From contig CAZYVA010000001.1 in assembly GCA_964650695.1 (NCBI GenBank), forward strand, positions 1 through 64,000: a stretch of 64,000 nt of DNA. Direction: 5' to 3'. Within the stretch, counting starts at the first letter, position 1, and each line of letters starts with the position of its first letter. Origin of the DNA: CAZYVA01 sp964650695. GTDB taxonomy: Bacteria > Bacillota > Clostridia > Lachnospirales > Lachnospiraceae. Both the position numbers and the translations under genes were made by a program. Under the pieces are notes generated by a model, which saw nothing but the letters and a program-made list of their open reading frames with translations, was not told the DNA's origin and made no database searches. Of the stretch, positions 1 through 8,438 are shown one piece after another.

Positions 1-455
1 AGATCCATGACCTCCTGCACGCTGGACTCGCAAAGCATCGCCGCGCCAGTCTGGCGGCAAGCGTAAACATCAGAGTGGTCGCCGAAAATCGAAAGCGCGT
101 GGCTTGCCAACGCGCGCGCCGATACATGGAATACACCTGGAAGCTGCTCACCGGCCACCTTATATAAGTTTGGGATCATCAGCAGCAATCCCTGTGAAGC
201 GGTAAACGTAGTTGTCAATGCCCCTGCCGCCAGGGAACCGTGGACGGCGCCCGCCGCGCCCGCCTCAGACTGCATCTCTGTCACCTGGACTGTCTGCCCG
301 AAGATATTCTTCCTGCCCTGGGTCGCCCATTCATCGACATGCTCAGGCATCACGGACGATGGCGTGATCGGATAGATCGCGGCAACCTCTGTAAACGCGT
401 AAGAAGCATGGGCTGCTGCCTGGTTCCCATCCATGGTCTTCATTTTTCTTGCCAT
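1..455 (-). CDS. nifJ: Pyruvate:ferredoxin (flavodoxin) oxidoreductase, N-terminal part
   Basis: This is the first 151 codons of a PFOR; the gene runs off the window edge. The enzyme cleaves pyruvate oxidatively to acetyl-CoA and CO2 and passes electrons to ferredoxin in the cytoplasm of anaerobes. The translation starts MARKMKTMDGNQAAAHASYA and carries the family signature YPITPSS at residues 28-34, followed by the conserved TEMQSEAGAAGAVHG stretch of the pyrimidine-binding domain I. The start was chosen because a strong GGAGG lies 10 bases upstream. The single-chain family is about 1170 residues, so only the amino end is visible. A promoter with a perfect dyad lies just upstream. Confidence 0.95.
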   Translation of the reverse strand, partial: MARKMKTMDGNQAAAHASYAFTEVAAIYPITPSSVMPEHVDEWATQGRKNIFGQTVQVTEMQSEAGAAGAVHGSLAAGALTTTFTASQGLLLMIPNLYKVAGEQLPGVFHVSARALASHALSIFGDHSDVYACRQTGAAMLCESSVQEVMD

Positions 456-503
456 TTTGGTTATTCCTCCTTAATTTTTTTTACAAAAAGTAAACGATCA
501 TCA

Positions 504-551
504 ATAATTGACGTACAAATCAATTATAGTTCCAAAAGCAGTAAAAGTCTA
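504..551 (-). promoter_or_regulatory. nifJ promoter with overlapping dyad
   Basis: On the minus strand a -35 TAGACT (546-551) and a perfect -10 TATAAT (523-528) are separated by 17 bases. A perfect inverted repeat, ATAATTGA and TCAATTAT (504-511 and 520-527, 8-base spacer), covers the -10 box and the expected transcription start, as a repressor operator would. The arms do not match the Rex half-site TTGTTAA. The promoter follows from spacing and sequence; the operator role is inferred. Confidence 0.6.
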
Positions 552-562
552 GTGATTCTTTT

Positions 563-1426
563 TTATCCGTGTGCTTTTTTTGCTTTTCGGCGGTTCCAGG
601 CGATCAAGCCTGCGGAAACTATGATAACCACACCGGCAAGCGCCTGGGAAACCGGAAATCCAAGCCCTGGGAAAAGAAGCTGGTCCGTCCTCAGCCCCTC
701 GATCCAGACCCGTCCCAGCCCATATCCGAGCAGATAGAAAAGAAACAGCTCCCCGTCAAACTTTTTATGCTTCCGGTACAGCAGCAGCAAAACCAGCACC
801 ATCAAACACCACATGGATTCGTATAGGTATGTCGGATGCACCTGGATACAGGAAACACCGTCCACAATCTCCATATGTTCCTTCATCAATGCCGTGACGT
901 CAGAATCCCGGACATCGCCAACCGGAAGCCGCATCGCGAAAAGCCCGTCCGTATACTCGCCAAACGCCTCCCTGTTGAAAAAATTCCCCCATCTGCCAAT
1001 CATCTGCCCCACCGCAAGCCCCGGCCCCGCCGTGTCAAACAAAACCGGCGCGGAAAGTTTCTTGATTTTTGCAAATACCGCCACAGTAATGACCGCAGCG
1101 ATCACACCCCCGTAAATCGCCAGCCCGCCTTGCCGGAGGTTGAGGATGCTTTTCCAGTCCCCCTTATAGTTGTCCCATGAGAAAAGAACATAATAGGCCC
1201 TGGCGCCGATGATAGAAAAAACAACCGCATAGATCACCAGGTCATAATAAATGTCTGGATCCTGCCCGGTACGTTTTGCTTCCATGACCGCCACGAAAAG
1301 CCCCGCCAGGATCCCGCACCCGATAAGGATGCCATAGAAAGCGATATCAAATCCAAAAATTGTAATGTGATCCCCTACACCGGACAGATGGATCCCCAGA
1401 TTCGGGAAATCAATGGTTCCTTGCAT
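563..1426 (-). CDS. lgt: Prolipoprotein diacylglyceryl transferase
   Basis: Lgt moves diacylglycerol from phosphatidylglycerol to the lipobox cysteine of prelipoproteins in the membrane, the first step of lipoprotein maturation. The 287-residue product is hydrophobic throughout. It has the family signature GRWGNFFNREAFG at residues 144-156, the upstream YYDLVIYAVVFSIIGARAYY segment and the HPTYLYES motif near the C-terminal third. The reading frame extends further upstream, but the start at MQGTIDF is preferred because AGGAGG sits 11 bases before it and the extra residues do not resemble Lgt. Several probable clients lie in this window: the TPR lipoprotein near 26 kb and the SH3 lipoprotein near 48 kb. 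Confidence 0.95.
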   Translation of the reverse strand: MQGTIDFPNLGIHLSGVGDHITIFGFDIAFYGILIGCGILAGLFVAVMEAKRTGQDPDIYYDLVIYAVVFSIIGARAYYVLFSWDNYKGDWKSILNLRQGGLAIYGGVIAAVITVAVFAKIKKLSAPVLFDTAGPGLAVGQMIGRWGNFFNREAFGEYTDGLFAMRLPVGDVRDSDVTALMKEHMEIVDGVSCIQVHPTYLYESMWCLMVLVLLLLYRKHKKFDGELFLFYLLGYGLGRVWIEGLRTDQLLFPGLGFPVSQALAGVVIIVSAGLIAWNRRKAKKAHG

Positions 1427-1481
1427 ATTTCCTGGTTCCTCCTGCTGAAACTCTGAAATCCAGACCTGCCGCACCCATCGG

Positions 1482-2582
1482 CTATACGTTGAACCGAAAC
1501 AGCATGATATCCCCGTCCTGCACAACGTAATCCTTGCCTTCCAGCCGGATCAGGCCCTTCTCCTTTGCCGCCGCATGGGAACCGCACGCCACAAGCTCAT
1601 CATAAGAGATCACTTCCGCCCGGATAAAGCCCCGCTCAAAATCCGTATGGATCTTTCCGGCCGCCTGGGGCGCTTTCGTTCCCTTTTTAATGGTCCATGC
1701 GCGCACCTCCGGCTCCCCGGCGGTCAGATAACTGATCAGCCCCAGAATCTTATAGCTCGCCTTGATCAGTTTCTCCAGGCCCGGCTCTGCAAGACCCAAA
1801 TCCTCTAAAAACATTTTTTTCTCATCATCATCCAGTTCCGCGATTTCCTGTTCGATCTGCGCACAGATCACAAAGACCTCGCTCCCCTCTTTTACGGCAT
1901 AATCCTTCACTGCCTGCACACCCGCATTTGACGCGGCCTCGTCCGCCAGGTCCTCTTCCGCGACATTGGCCGCGTAGATGACGGGCTTGAACGTCAAGAG
2001 GTTATAGCCCGAAAGCCACTTTTCCTCCTCTTCATCCTCCGCCCCTCTGAAGGTTTTCGCAAGGAAGCCTTCTTCCAGGTGTGCTTTCAGTTTTTCAAGA
2101 AATCTCAGTTCCTTTGCCGATGTTTTGTCATTTCTCGCCAGCTTCGCTGTCTTTGCCATCCGCCGCTCCAAAATCTCCAGATCAGAAAAAATAAGCTCCA
2201 GGTTGATCGTCTCGATATCGCGCAACGGATCAATGCTCCCGTCTACATGGACGATATTGCTGTCCTCAAAGCAGCGCACCACATGGACGATCGCATCCAC
2301 CTCGCGGATATTGGCAAGGAATTGGTTGCCAAGGCCCTCCCCTTTGGAAGCGCCCTTTACCAGCCCGGCAATATCAACAAACTCGATCACCGCAGGGATG
2401 ATTTTTTTTGTCCGGTACATTTCCCCCAGCACATCCAGCCTTCCGTCCGGCACTGCCGCCACGCCTATATTGGGGTCTATCGTGCAGAAAGGGTAATTGG
2501 CCGACTCTGCGCCGGCTTTTGTCAAAGAGTTGAATAAGGTACTTTTCCCTACGTTAGGAAGGCCCGCGATGCCTAATTTCAT
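1482..2582 (-). CDS. ychF: Redox-regulated ATPase YchF (OLA1 family)
   Basis: This 366-residue P-loop protein belongs to the Obg-related YchF/OLA1 family, whose members bind ribosomes and hydrolyse ATP rather than GTP. The amino end is MKLGIAGLPNVGKSTLFN, with the Walker A loop at residues 7-15. The G4-position sequence NVAEED replaces the GTPase NKxD, as expected for this ATP-preferring family. The C-terminal TGS domain is visible from about residue 280 (LTAGEPEVRAWTIKKG onward). Length matches the usual 363-366 residues. It precedes lgt on the same strand with a 55-base gap, so the two may be cotranscribed. Confidence 0.96.
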   Translation of the reverse strand: MKLGIAGLPNVGKSTLFNSLTKAGAESANYPFCTIDPNIGVAAVPDGRLDVLGEMYRTKKIIPAVIEFVDIAGLVKGASKGEGLGNQFLANIREVDAIVHVVRCFEDSNIVHVDGSIDPLRDIETINLELIFSDLEILERRMAKTAKLARNDKTSAKELRFLEKLKAHLEEGFLAKTFRGAEDEEEEKWLSGYNLLTFKPVIYAANVAEEDLADEAASNAGVQAVKDYAVKEGSEVFVICAQIEQEIAELDDDEKKMFLEDLGLAEPGLEKLIKASYKILGLISYLTAGEPEVRAWTIKKGTKAPQAAGKIHTDFERGFIRAEVISYDELVACGSHAAAKEKGLIRLEGKDYVVQDGDIMLFRFNV

Positions 2583-2990
2583 AGTTTTTCAAAACTCCTT
2601 TTCCGTGGTTTTTCGGGTTAGGGGTGCGTTGCACACCCACTTAGAATAAAAGCAAAGCTGGCGCATGGGGCAACCCTGAACCTGGTCTTTTGCTGACACA
2701 AAAAGATACGTTCATAGTAATCTGTTGTAACATATTTGCGTATTTTTTTCAATAGATTTCGGGGTTTTTGGTGTTGGACCCAGAAACAGGGGAGAGCCGC
2801 CCTACGGACGGGCGCCGCAAAAAGAACAGCCTTTTGGATTCCAGGAAATAAAAACAGGGGAAAATGGCTATGTCATGTCAACCGGGACATCCGGTTTTGC
2901 AATCAGAAATTCATGAACGGCTTTGCATCAGCCGGATACGTTTGCGCAGGACACTGCCTTTTGCAGTGTCCTGCCATCATCCTGCCTCTT
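2583..2990. other. 408-base intergenic region, no convincing gene
   Basis: The stretch between ychF and the amidohydrolase gene carries a direct repeat AAACAGGGGA (2784-2793 and 2852-2861), a small hairpin CGCCC/GGGCG (2798-2814) and a stronger hairpin at 2947-2973. The first repeat copy continues GAGCC.GCCC, close to the sequence at 25027-25048 upstream of addB. A plus-strand reading frame crosses the region, but it continues antisense through the amidohydrolase and was not accepted. No clear promoter for ychF was found. Confidence 0.5.
2947..2973 (-). terminator. Hairpin after the amidohydrolase gene
   Basis: A perfect 11-bp stem, CAGGACACTGC / GCAGTGTCCTG, with a 5-base loop starts 17 bases after the stop codon of the amidohydrolase gene. 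There is no U-tract on the minus strand, so it may be a weak terminator or an mRNA 3'-end stabiliser rather than a classical intrinsic terminator. Confidence 0.5.
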
Positions 2991-4271
2991 TTATGCGTAT
3001 TGTTCCAATTCCTCACAGGGTTCTGTCGGATAGACCACTCCTTCTTTCATGACAAACGCGCAGTCCATCAAAGCAAGCGGATCGGTCAGAAGATCCCGTT
3101 TCCATGCTGCGATGTCCGCGTATTTCCCCGGCTCCAAGGTCCCGATTTTATCCTCAAGCTGGAGGATCTCCGAATTGACCTGTGTGGCCGCGTGCAGCGC
3201 ACGGAAACCTCCCATATCGCTCTCCATCCATGCCTTATACTCAAAGCCGCTTTCATAATTCTGATGCGTAGCGACCATATCTGTACCGTATCCCAGTTTA
3301 CATTTACAGTTCTTGATGACTTCCCTTCCTGCCTGGAGCGCGTCTTTATAGTATTCCAGCTTGATCCGGTATTCCGGTTGTTTCGTCTGGATCAGGACAG
3401 GGTCATAATGTACGGCTTCCTCATAAGGGCAGAACGTAGGTACTACATAAAGGCCGTGATCGATAATCATCTGGGCGATCTCCTCCGTCATCAGGGAACA
3501 ATGCTCCATGCCATCGATGCCATATTCGATCAGCTTCTTCATGTGTGCCGGGCTGTAAACATGGGCGGTGACTGTTTTCCCCCATTCGTGGGCGGTATCC
3601 ATGATTGCTTTCATTTCCTCGTCATTTAACTGCTGCTGGGAAGGATTGTCATACGGGGTGAAAAATCCTCCTGTTGCCATGATCTTGATAAAGTCAGCGC
3701 CATATTTGATCTCTTCGCGTACTGCGTTGACAAAGAAATCTTTCCCAGCGCCAAGCAGCGGCCTCTGGTTCTGCAGCATCATCGATAATTCAGGATTCCT
3801 TGCAAATCCTTGCGACAGATCCCCGTGGCTTCCCGCCCCGCACAAAAACCTGGGCGCGGCTACGATACGCGATCCCGTGATGTATCCTTTTTCAATCGCG
3901 TTTTTCACATCGATAACCCCAAGGCCGTTCGATGTGATGCCGCCGGTATGGCGGATGGTCGTAAAGCCCCTTGACAAGGTTTTCTGCGCTGTGCGGATGA
4001 TGGCGATGGTTTTTGCTTCTTCTGAAGTGGTGTATACTTCCTCGCGGATCGTATGCCAGTCAATATAATCCATGTGCATATGCGCATCGATCATCCCCGG
4101 TGTGACCGCCGCGTCCGAAAGGTCTATGACCTCTGCGGATTCCGGTTTTGGGATCTTGGCCCCTACCGCTTCAATCTTATCATTTTTCACTAGGATCTTC
4201 TGATCCTCTTTGAGCTGATTCTCGATCCCGTCATAAAGTTTTCCACATATAATATAAATATACTTATCCAT
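2991..4271 (-). CDS. Metal-dependent amidohydrolase (imidazolonepropionase/prolidase-like)
   Basis: The 426-residue protein is a member of the amidohydrolase superfamily, COG1228-like, a group that includes imidazolonepropionase and Xaa-Lys/Arg carboxypeptidases. The metal ligands can be followed: HxH at residues 64 and 66 (TPGMIDAHMHMDY), a lysine at 196 in ADFIKIMATGG that fits the carboxylated bridging lysine, histidines at 237 and 257, and the catalytic aspartate at 331 (LGYGTDMVATH). No signal peptide is present, so it acts in the cytoplasm. It is the last gene of a three-gene unit behind two small membrane proteins, which suggests that it hydrolyses a compound brought in by them. The substrate cannot be told from sequence. 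Confidence 0.85.
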   Translation of the reverse strand: MDKYIYIICGKLYDGIENQLKEDQKILVKNDKIEAVGAKIPKPESAEVIDLSDAAVTPGMIDAHMHMDYIDWHTIREEVYTTSEEAKTIAIIRTAQKTLSRGFTTIRHTGGITSNGLGVIDVKNAIEKGYITGSRIVAAPRFLCGAGSHGDLSQGFARNPELSMMLQNQRPLLGAGKDFFVNAVREEIKYGADFIKIMATGGFFTPYDNPSQQQLNDEEMKAIMDTAHEWGKTVTAHVYSPAHMKKLIEYGIDGMEHCSLMTEEIAQMIIDHGLYVVPTFCPYEEAVHYDPVLIQTKQPEYRIKLEYYKDALQAGREVIKNCKCKLGYGTDMVATHQNYESGFEYKAWMESDMGGFRALHAATQVNSEILQLEDKIGTLEPGKYADIAAWKRDLLTDPLALMDCAFVMKEGVVYPTEPCEELEQYA

Positions 4272-4329
4272 ACTGGTCTTCCATCCTTTCTATTCTATGT
4301 TCCACAAATCGAATGCGCCCCGCAGGCTG

Positions 4330-5007
4330 CTACGGCTCTTTTGGTTCTTTCTTTTTACCGTTCTGGTAATCCAGAACATAAACCACAACTGATACAGCGA
4401 TCGCGATCAGCATATAATAAGCGCTGTTCACCGTTGTAAAATAGCAGAAGAACAAACAGATCGCCAACGGAATGAGGAAAAACGCAATTTGCTTTTTCCC
4501 CTTCAGGATCGTCTGCGCCACCAGGCCCCCAAACAGGGCGGGGACAACGTAGTCAAACGCTGGCTGAAGCACAGGCGACTGCAAAACCGGCGAAAGAGGC
4601 GCCGCAATTACAACGCCAAGGGCGACAATCACAACAGATGTAATGACGGACGCGCCACAGGCAATGATGGCCATCGTATGGCATTCATCTGTGTTCGGCT
4701 TGATTCCGAGCGAGTTGATCGTCCCGACGGTTACCGGCATACGAAGATTCGTCACATTCCCTGTAATATAGGAGATATACAATGCACCCGGTCCCATTAC
4801 AGACATATAGCCAATCGTTTCCGCCGGCCAGTAAGGCGCCATAAACAATACAACCGCCACAAATCCCGGCCACAATGCCTTAAAATCCGGCCAGATGCCA
4901 TAAACCGCGCTGGCTGCTATCGGAAAAGCAGTCATTGCTACAAACAGGAACAAACTGGACGTGATGCCAAACCGGTGTACCCAGCTATGAAAATTATTCG
5001 TCTTCAT
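4330..5007 (-). CDS. Small polytopic membrane protein, partner of the DUF5058 protein
   Basis: I do not recognise a named family for this 225-residue protein. It is strongly hydrophobic, with about six membrane segments and a positively charged tail (NGKKKEPKEP) that should be cytoplasmic. Conserved-looking polar features inside the hydrophobic part include YWPAETIGYMSVMGPGALYISYITGNVTNLRMP. The start MKTNNFHSW was chosen because AGGAAGG precedes it; an in-frame extension upstream would overlap the neighbouring gene. It lies 14 bases after the DUF5058 gene and 58 bases before the amidohydrolase gene. The two membrane proteins are nearly equal in length and may form a two-subunit transporter; this is inference from context only. 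Confidence 0.7.
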   Translation of the reverse strand: MKTNNFHSWVHRFGITSSLFLFVAMTAFPIAASAVYGIWPDFKALWPGFVAVVLFMAPYWPAETIGYMSVMGPGALYISYITGNVTNLRMPVTVGTINSLGIKPNTDECHTMAIIACGASVITSVVIVALGVVIAAPLSPVLQSPVLQPAFDYVVPALFGGLVAQTILKGKKQIAFFLIPLAICLFFCYFTTVNSAYYMLIAIAVSVVVYVLDYQNGKKKEPKEP

Positions 5008-5021
5008 CCCAACACCCCTTC

Positions 5022-5726
5022 CTAAAAAATGATACAGGCGGCCGCCATAGCAATCACCATACTGATGGTCATCAGATAGTCGCTCATCCATTTTGCTTTT
5101 GGCATTTTATGATGCAAGAACACCAACAACGCCCCTACCGCAAAGCTGATACAGAATACTACGCCTTTCGTAGACATCGCGCTGAATCCATAAGACACGG
5201 ATACATACGCCATTACGCCCGCCAGACATCCGCTCCCGATCGTAAGCACCAGCTTCAGATCGATTTTTTCTGCCTTTTCATATACCATGGATATCGGCTT
5301 AATGGTGAGGGAAGACCAAAGGACGCAGGCGCTTCCCCCGACTGTCATCACCCATGCCGCGGCAATCCACCCTACCGCGCTGTAACCGCCGACCTCCAAT
5401 GTCTCGCCGACACACTGCAGCGCCGTCGAAGCCGCGTAAGTCTCATAGTACGCTGAACCTATGATAGAAAGACGCAGCCAGGGCAGCGGCGTCCCCAGCA
5501 GCGGCACCAAAGACAGCAATACAATAAGCACCGGCAGCGTCGGCATGATACTGACGGTAACGCCAGTCGTCAAACCTTTTTTGATCTGTGCCGGCTGAAG
5601 CCCGATTTCCAGCGCATGCCCCCACGCTTTCTTCATGAAAATCAGGCATTGCAGGATTGCGGCCAAAAGCAAGGCCCCTACCCACAGCCACATCCATGTG
5701 GCATTGCATATCTGTTCATAACCCAT
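5022..5726 (-). CDS. DUF5058 family membrane protein, putative transporter subunit
   Basis: The 234-residue product has five to six hydrophobic segments and matches what I recall of DUF5058 (PF16481): the MWLWVGALLLAAILQCLIFMKKAW amino end (two overlapping parts), a KKGLTTGVTVSIMPTLPVLI segment and the LPWLRLSIIGSAYYE motif. The function of the family is unknown. It is the first gene of the unit DUF5058-membrane partner-amidohydrolase, with AAGGAG upstream of the chosen start. A PucR-type regulator is encoded divergently 230 bases away. That arrangement is usual for locally regulated catabolic uptake genes and suggests transport of the amidohydrolase substrate. Confidence 0.8.
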   Translation of the reverse strand: MGYEQICNATWMWLWVGALLLAAILQCLIFMKKAWGHALEIGLQPAQIKKGLTTGVTVSIMPTLPVLIVLLSLVPLLGTPLPWLRLSIIGSAYYETYAASTALQCVGETLEVGGYSAVGWIAAAWVMTVGGSACVLWSSLTIKPISMVYEKAEKIDLKLVLTIGSGCLAGVMAYVSVSYGFSAMSTKGVVFCISFAVGALLVFLHHKMPKAKWMSDYLMTISMVIAMAAACIIF

Positions 5727-5956
5727 GATAAAACGCTCCTTTCCTTCATACAGTGCGTTCCGGAACACTCTTAATGTTGATCTATGCATCAGTATGTACT
5801 AGACTGCTGTTCAAAACAATATGAAAAAAATACAAACGGTTTTTAATATTTTGTAAAAAAACATGGTTATTTTTTTCTCAATCAGAGATAAAATATAAAC
5901 AATAACCAAGAGATACCTGCCATGCATGTATAAAAAATACAAAAGGAGAACGCGTT
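5727..5956. promoter_or_regulatory. Divergent control region between DUF5058 operon and PucR-type gene
   Basis: This AT-rich 230-base region must hold the promoters for both directions. It contains a perfect 7-bp inverted repeat, GGTTATT at 5865-5871 and AATAACC at 5901-5907, which lies closer to the regulator gene and could be its binding site. No promoter with good -35 and -10 boxes and 17-base spacing stood out in either direction. Confidence 0.45.
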
Positions 5957-7489
5957 ATGACTGCCAGGAAAATACTGGAGATATTGAGCAACAACAAAAT
6001 TGCCTTTTCGGTAAAATCTCTGGCCGCAAATGGATTGATTGAAAAAGTCGTGCTGGAGCCGTCCGATATATCCTTGATCCATGACGGGGCCATCTGTATC
6101 TGTACGCTGGATTATTACAACGCGATCGAGGGAAGCTACAAAAATATTTTATATTTCCTGCTGGAAAAGGACGAAAACGCCAGGTATCTGCCCGCTGACA
6201 ACCTGGTGACCATACAGTCGGATATCGACAAGGTGGCTCTGTTCCAAATGATTGACAAACATATACACCTGAATTATCGGATCGACCATGCTTATTCCCA
6301 GATTGGGCAGTTTATCCTGAGCGACCGGGACATGCAAAGCTTGCTCTCGATCGGCGCCAGGCTCCTCGGCAATCCCATCGTCCTGCTGGATATTTCTACG
6401 AAAGCGCTCTGTTATTCCTCCCGGGAAGATTTTGAGGTTCTTGAAGATGAGCTGCTGCAGTGCGTGCTGAAATACGGGTTTGTCGCATCAGAATTGTTCC
6501 ACAAATATGACTACGAGACTTTGCTTCCATTCATCGGCGCGATGGAACACGCCCAGTTTTTCCCTTCCCACCATGAAGAAAAACTCAACCGCCTGACCAC
6601 GCGGGTCGTGGTGAACAATAAGTATTTTGGTATGCTTGTGGTGCCGGAGGCAAAAAAAACATTTGAAAGCAGCGACCCTCTAATTGCAGACATCATTTCG
6701 AACGGGGTTTCCATCCTGCTGGAAAAACAGCGGGTAACGTTTGCTTACGACAATACGGAAAAGATATTTTTAGAACTGTTATCCGGTTCTTATACCAACG
6801 CGCAGGAATTGCAGCAAAGGGCGGGCGGATTCAACTGGGATCCCCATTTTCCGATCCGTATCGCCGCTATCCGGCCAAGAGAAAAAAACCGCTCCCAATC
6901 CCTGCTTTCCTTCCGGAACCATCTGTCTTTCATCCTGCCAGCCACGATATCCGCCTTTTACCAGGACACCATGTACCTAATAGTGGAAAAGGAATCCGAA
7001 GCCTACATCCGGAACACCTTGTCCGTCTTTTTAAAGAGCAACCACCTGTCCGCTGGCCTGAGCTGTCCGTTCTGTGACCCGCTTGCCATCCCCCAGTATG
7101 CGTCGCAGGCAGGGAACGTGCTGCATATCGGCTCTTTTCTCGACGAAGGATCTTTGATCTTTGATTTTGAGGATTATATGTTCCACTACCTTGCTTATAC
7201 GCTGATCAAAGAAAAATGCGCGGATTTTGACGTGATGCAGAAGCTGCGCAAGGCGAAAGAGTATGATAAAGATTATGAAACGGACTACTGTAATTCCGTG
7301 CGGCAGTGGCTCTACATCCGCAATCTGGCGGAAACAGCCAAAGCGCTGAATATCCACCGGAATACCATCGTTTACCGGCTTGAAAAATTCCAGGCCCTGA
7401 CGGAGTTAGACCTTGCAAGCGGAGACACCATATACAAATTGAACCTCGCTTTCCATGTCCTGGATTTGGACGGCATAGAAATAGAATAA
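5957..7489 (+). CDS. PucR/CdaR-type helix-turn-helix transcriptional regulator
   Basis: The 510-residue protein has the layout of PucR-family activators: an N-terminal PucR-like domain (residues about 1-120), a GAF-like central part around residues 130-260, and a C-terminal PucR helix-turn-helix ending in NIHRNTIVYRLEKFQALTELDL near residue 470 (motif NIHRNTIVYRLEKF). Such proteins respond to small molecules, for example purine breakdown products or sugar acids, and usually control adjacent genes. The start is supported by AAAGGAG 8 bases upstream. The gene is divergent from the DUF5058-amidohydrolase operon, its most likely target. The inducer is unknown. Confidence 0.85.
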   Translation: MTARKILEILSNNKIAFSVKSLAANGLIEKVVLEPSDISLIHDGAICICTLDYYNAIEGSYKNILYFLLEKDENARYLPADNLVTIQSDIDKVALFQMIDKHIHLNYRIDHAYSQIGQFILSDRDMQSLLSIGARLLGNPIVLLDISTKALCYSSREDFEVLEDELLQCVLKYGFVASELFHKYDYETLLPFIGAMEHAQFFPSHHEEKLNRLTTRVVVNNKYFGMLVVPEAKKTFESSDPLIADIISNGVSILLEKQRVTFAYDNTEKIFLELLSGSYTNAQELQQRAGGFNWDPHFPIRIAAIRPREKNRSQSLLSFRNHLSFILPATISAFYQDTMYLIVEKESEAYIRNTLSVFLKSNHLSAGLSCPFCDPLAIPQYASQAGNVLHIGSFLDEGSLIFDFEDYMFHYLAYTLIKEKCADFDVMQKLRKAKEYDKDYETDYCNSVRQWLYIRNLAETAKALNIHRNTIVYRLEKFQALTELDLASGDTIYKLNLAFHVLDLDGIEIE

Positions 7490-7520
7490 AAAAGCGGGGA
7501 TCCTGTATCAGGAATTCATT

Positions 7521-8438
7521 TCATCCTTCTACGTTCCCCACCATATCCTGGATCCTTCCAAATCCATGCTGCTGCATATACGCTTCGATCCCCTCGATCA
7601 CTTCCAATGTCACCGATGGGTTGTAAAAATTCGCTGTCCCCACAGACACTGCGGACGCCCCGGCAAGGATCATTTCCAATGCGCCGTATGCATCTTCAAT
7701 CCCGCCCATTCCGATCACCGGGATCCCCACTGCCTTTGCAGCTTCATACACCATGCGCACGGCCACCGGATGGATGGCCGGGCCGGACAGGCCGCCGGTT
7801 TGATTCGCCAACGCAAATCTCCGGCGGGTTACATCGATTTTCATCCCTGTCAGCGTATTGATGAGGGAGATGGCGTCTGCGCCCCCGGCTTCAGCCGCTT
7901 TTGCGATCTCAGCAATACTGGTGACGTTGGGCGTCAGTTTTATGATGACGGGCTGGGCAGCTTTTTTCTTAATCTCCTTCGTCAATGCTTCTACATACCT
8001 TGGATCTTGCCCATATGCAAGAAATCCTGCATTTACATTCGGACATGAAACATTGATTTCAAGCATGTCTGCAGGTTCTCCTGCAAGCCTCTCAACAACC
8101 GCCACGTATTCCTCCGGCGTATGGCCACATACATTTACGATGATATTTGTGTCAAACTGCCGTAAATACGGGATGTCCCTTTCACAAAACAACTCAATCC
8201 CAGGGTTTTGAAGCCCGATTGCGTTGAGCATGCCGCTTTTCGTTTCCGCTATGCGGGGGGTATCGTTCCCGTACCAGGGTACATGCGCGACGCCCTTTGT
8301 CGTTACCGCCCCCAGGCGGTTTAAATCCACAAACTCGCTGTATTCCGCCCCGGATCCGAAGGTGCCGGATGCCGTTGCCACTGGATTCTTCCATTTGACC
8401 CCTGCAATTTGGACAGACATATCACATTTTCCTGCCAT
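7521..8438 (-). CDS. pyrD: Dihydroorotate dehydrogenase B, catalytic subunit
   Basis: This is the FMN-containing class 1B subunit (305 residues), which oxidises dihydroorotate to orotate and works with PyrK. The active-site cysteine is visible in LEINVSCPNVNAG (Cys132), followed by VIIKLTPN, and the FMN phosphate loop in GMGGIEDAYGALEMILAGAS. The ATG used here overlaps the pyrK stop codon by one base (TGATG), with GGAGG upstream; a GTG one codon earlier is also possible. It is the last gene of the pyrC-pyrF-pyrK-pyrD unit and is convergent with the PucR-type gene 31 bases away. Confidence 0.96.
   Translation of the reverse strand: MAGKCDMSVQIAGVKWKNPVATASGTFGSGAEYSEFVDLNRLGAVTTKGVAHVPWYGNDTPRIAETKSGMLNAIGLQNPGIELFCERDIPYLRQFDTNIIVNVCGHTPEEYVAVVERLAGEPADMLEINVSCPNVNAGFLAYGQDPRYVEALTKEIKKKAAQPVIIKLTPNVTSIAEIAKAAEAGGADAISLINTLTGMKIDVTRRRFALANQTGGLSGPAIHPVAVRMVYEAAKAVGIPVIGMGGIEDAYGALEMILAGASAVSVGTANFYNPSVTLEVIEGIEAYMQQHGFGRIQDMVGNVEG

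Noticed and set aside
2736..3629. Plus-strand frame of 297 codons starting in the intergenic region
   Set aside because: Most of it is antisense to the amidohydrolase, whose metal-site motifs are clear. The unique part has no family resemblance or good ribosome site.
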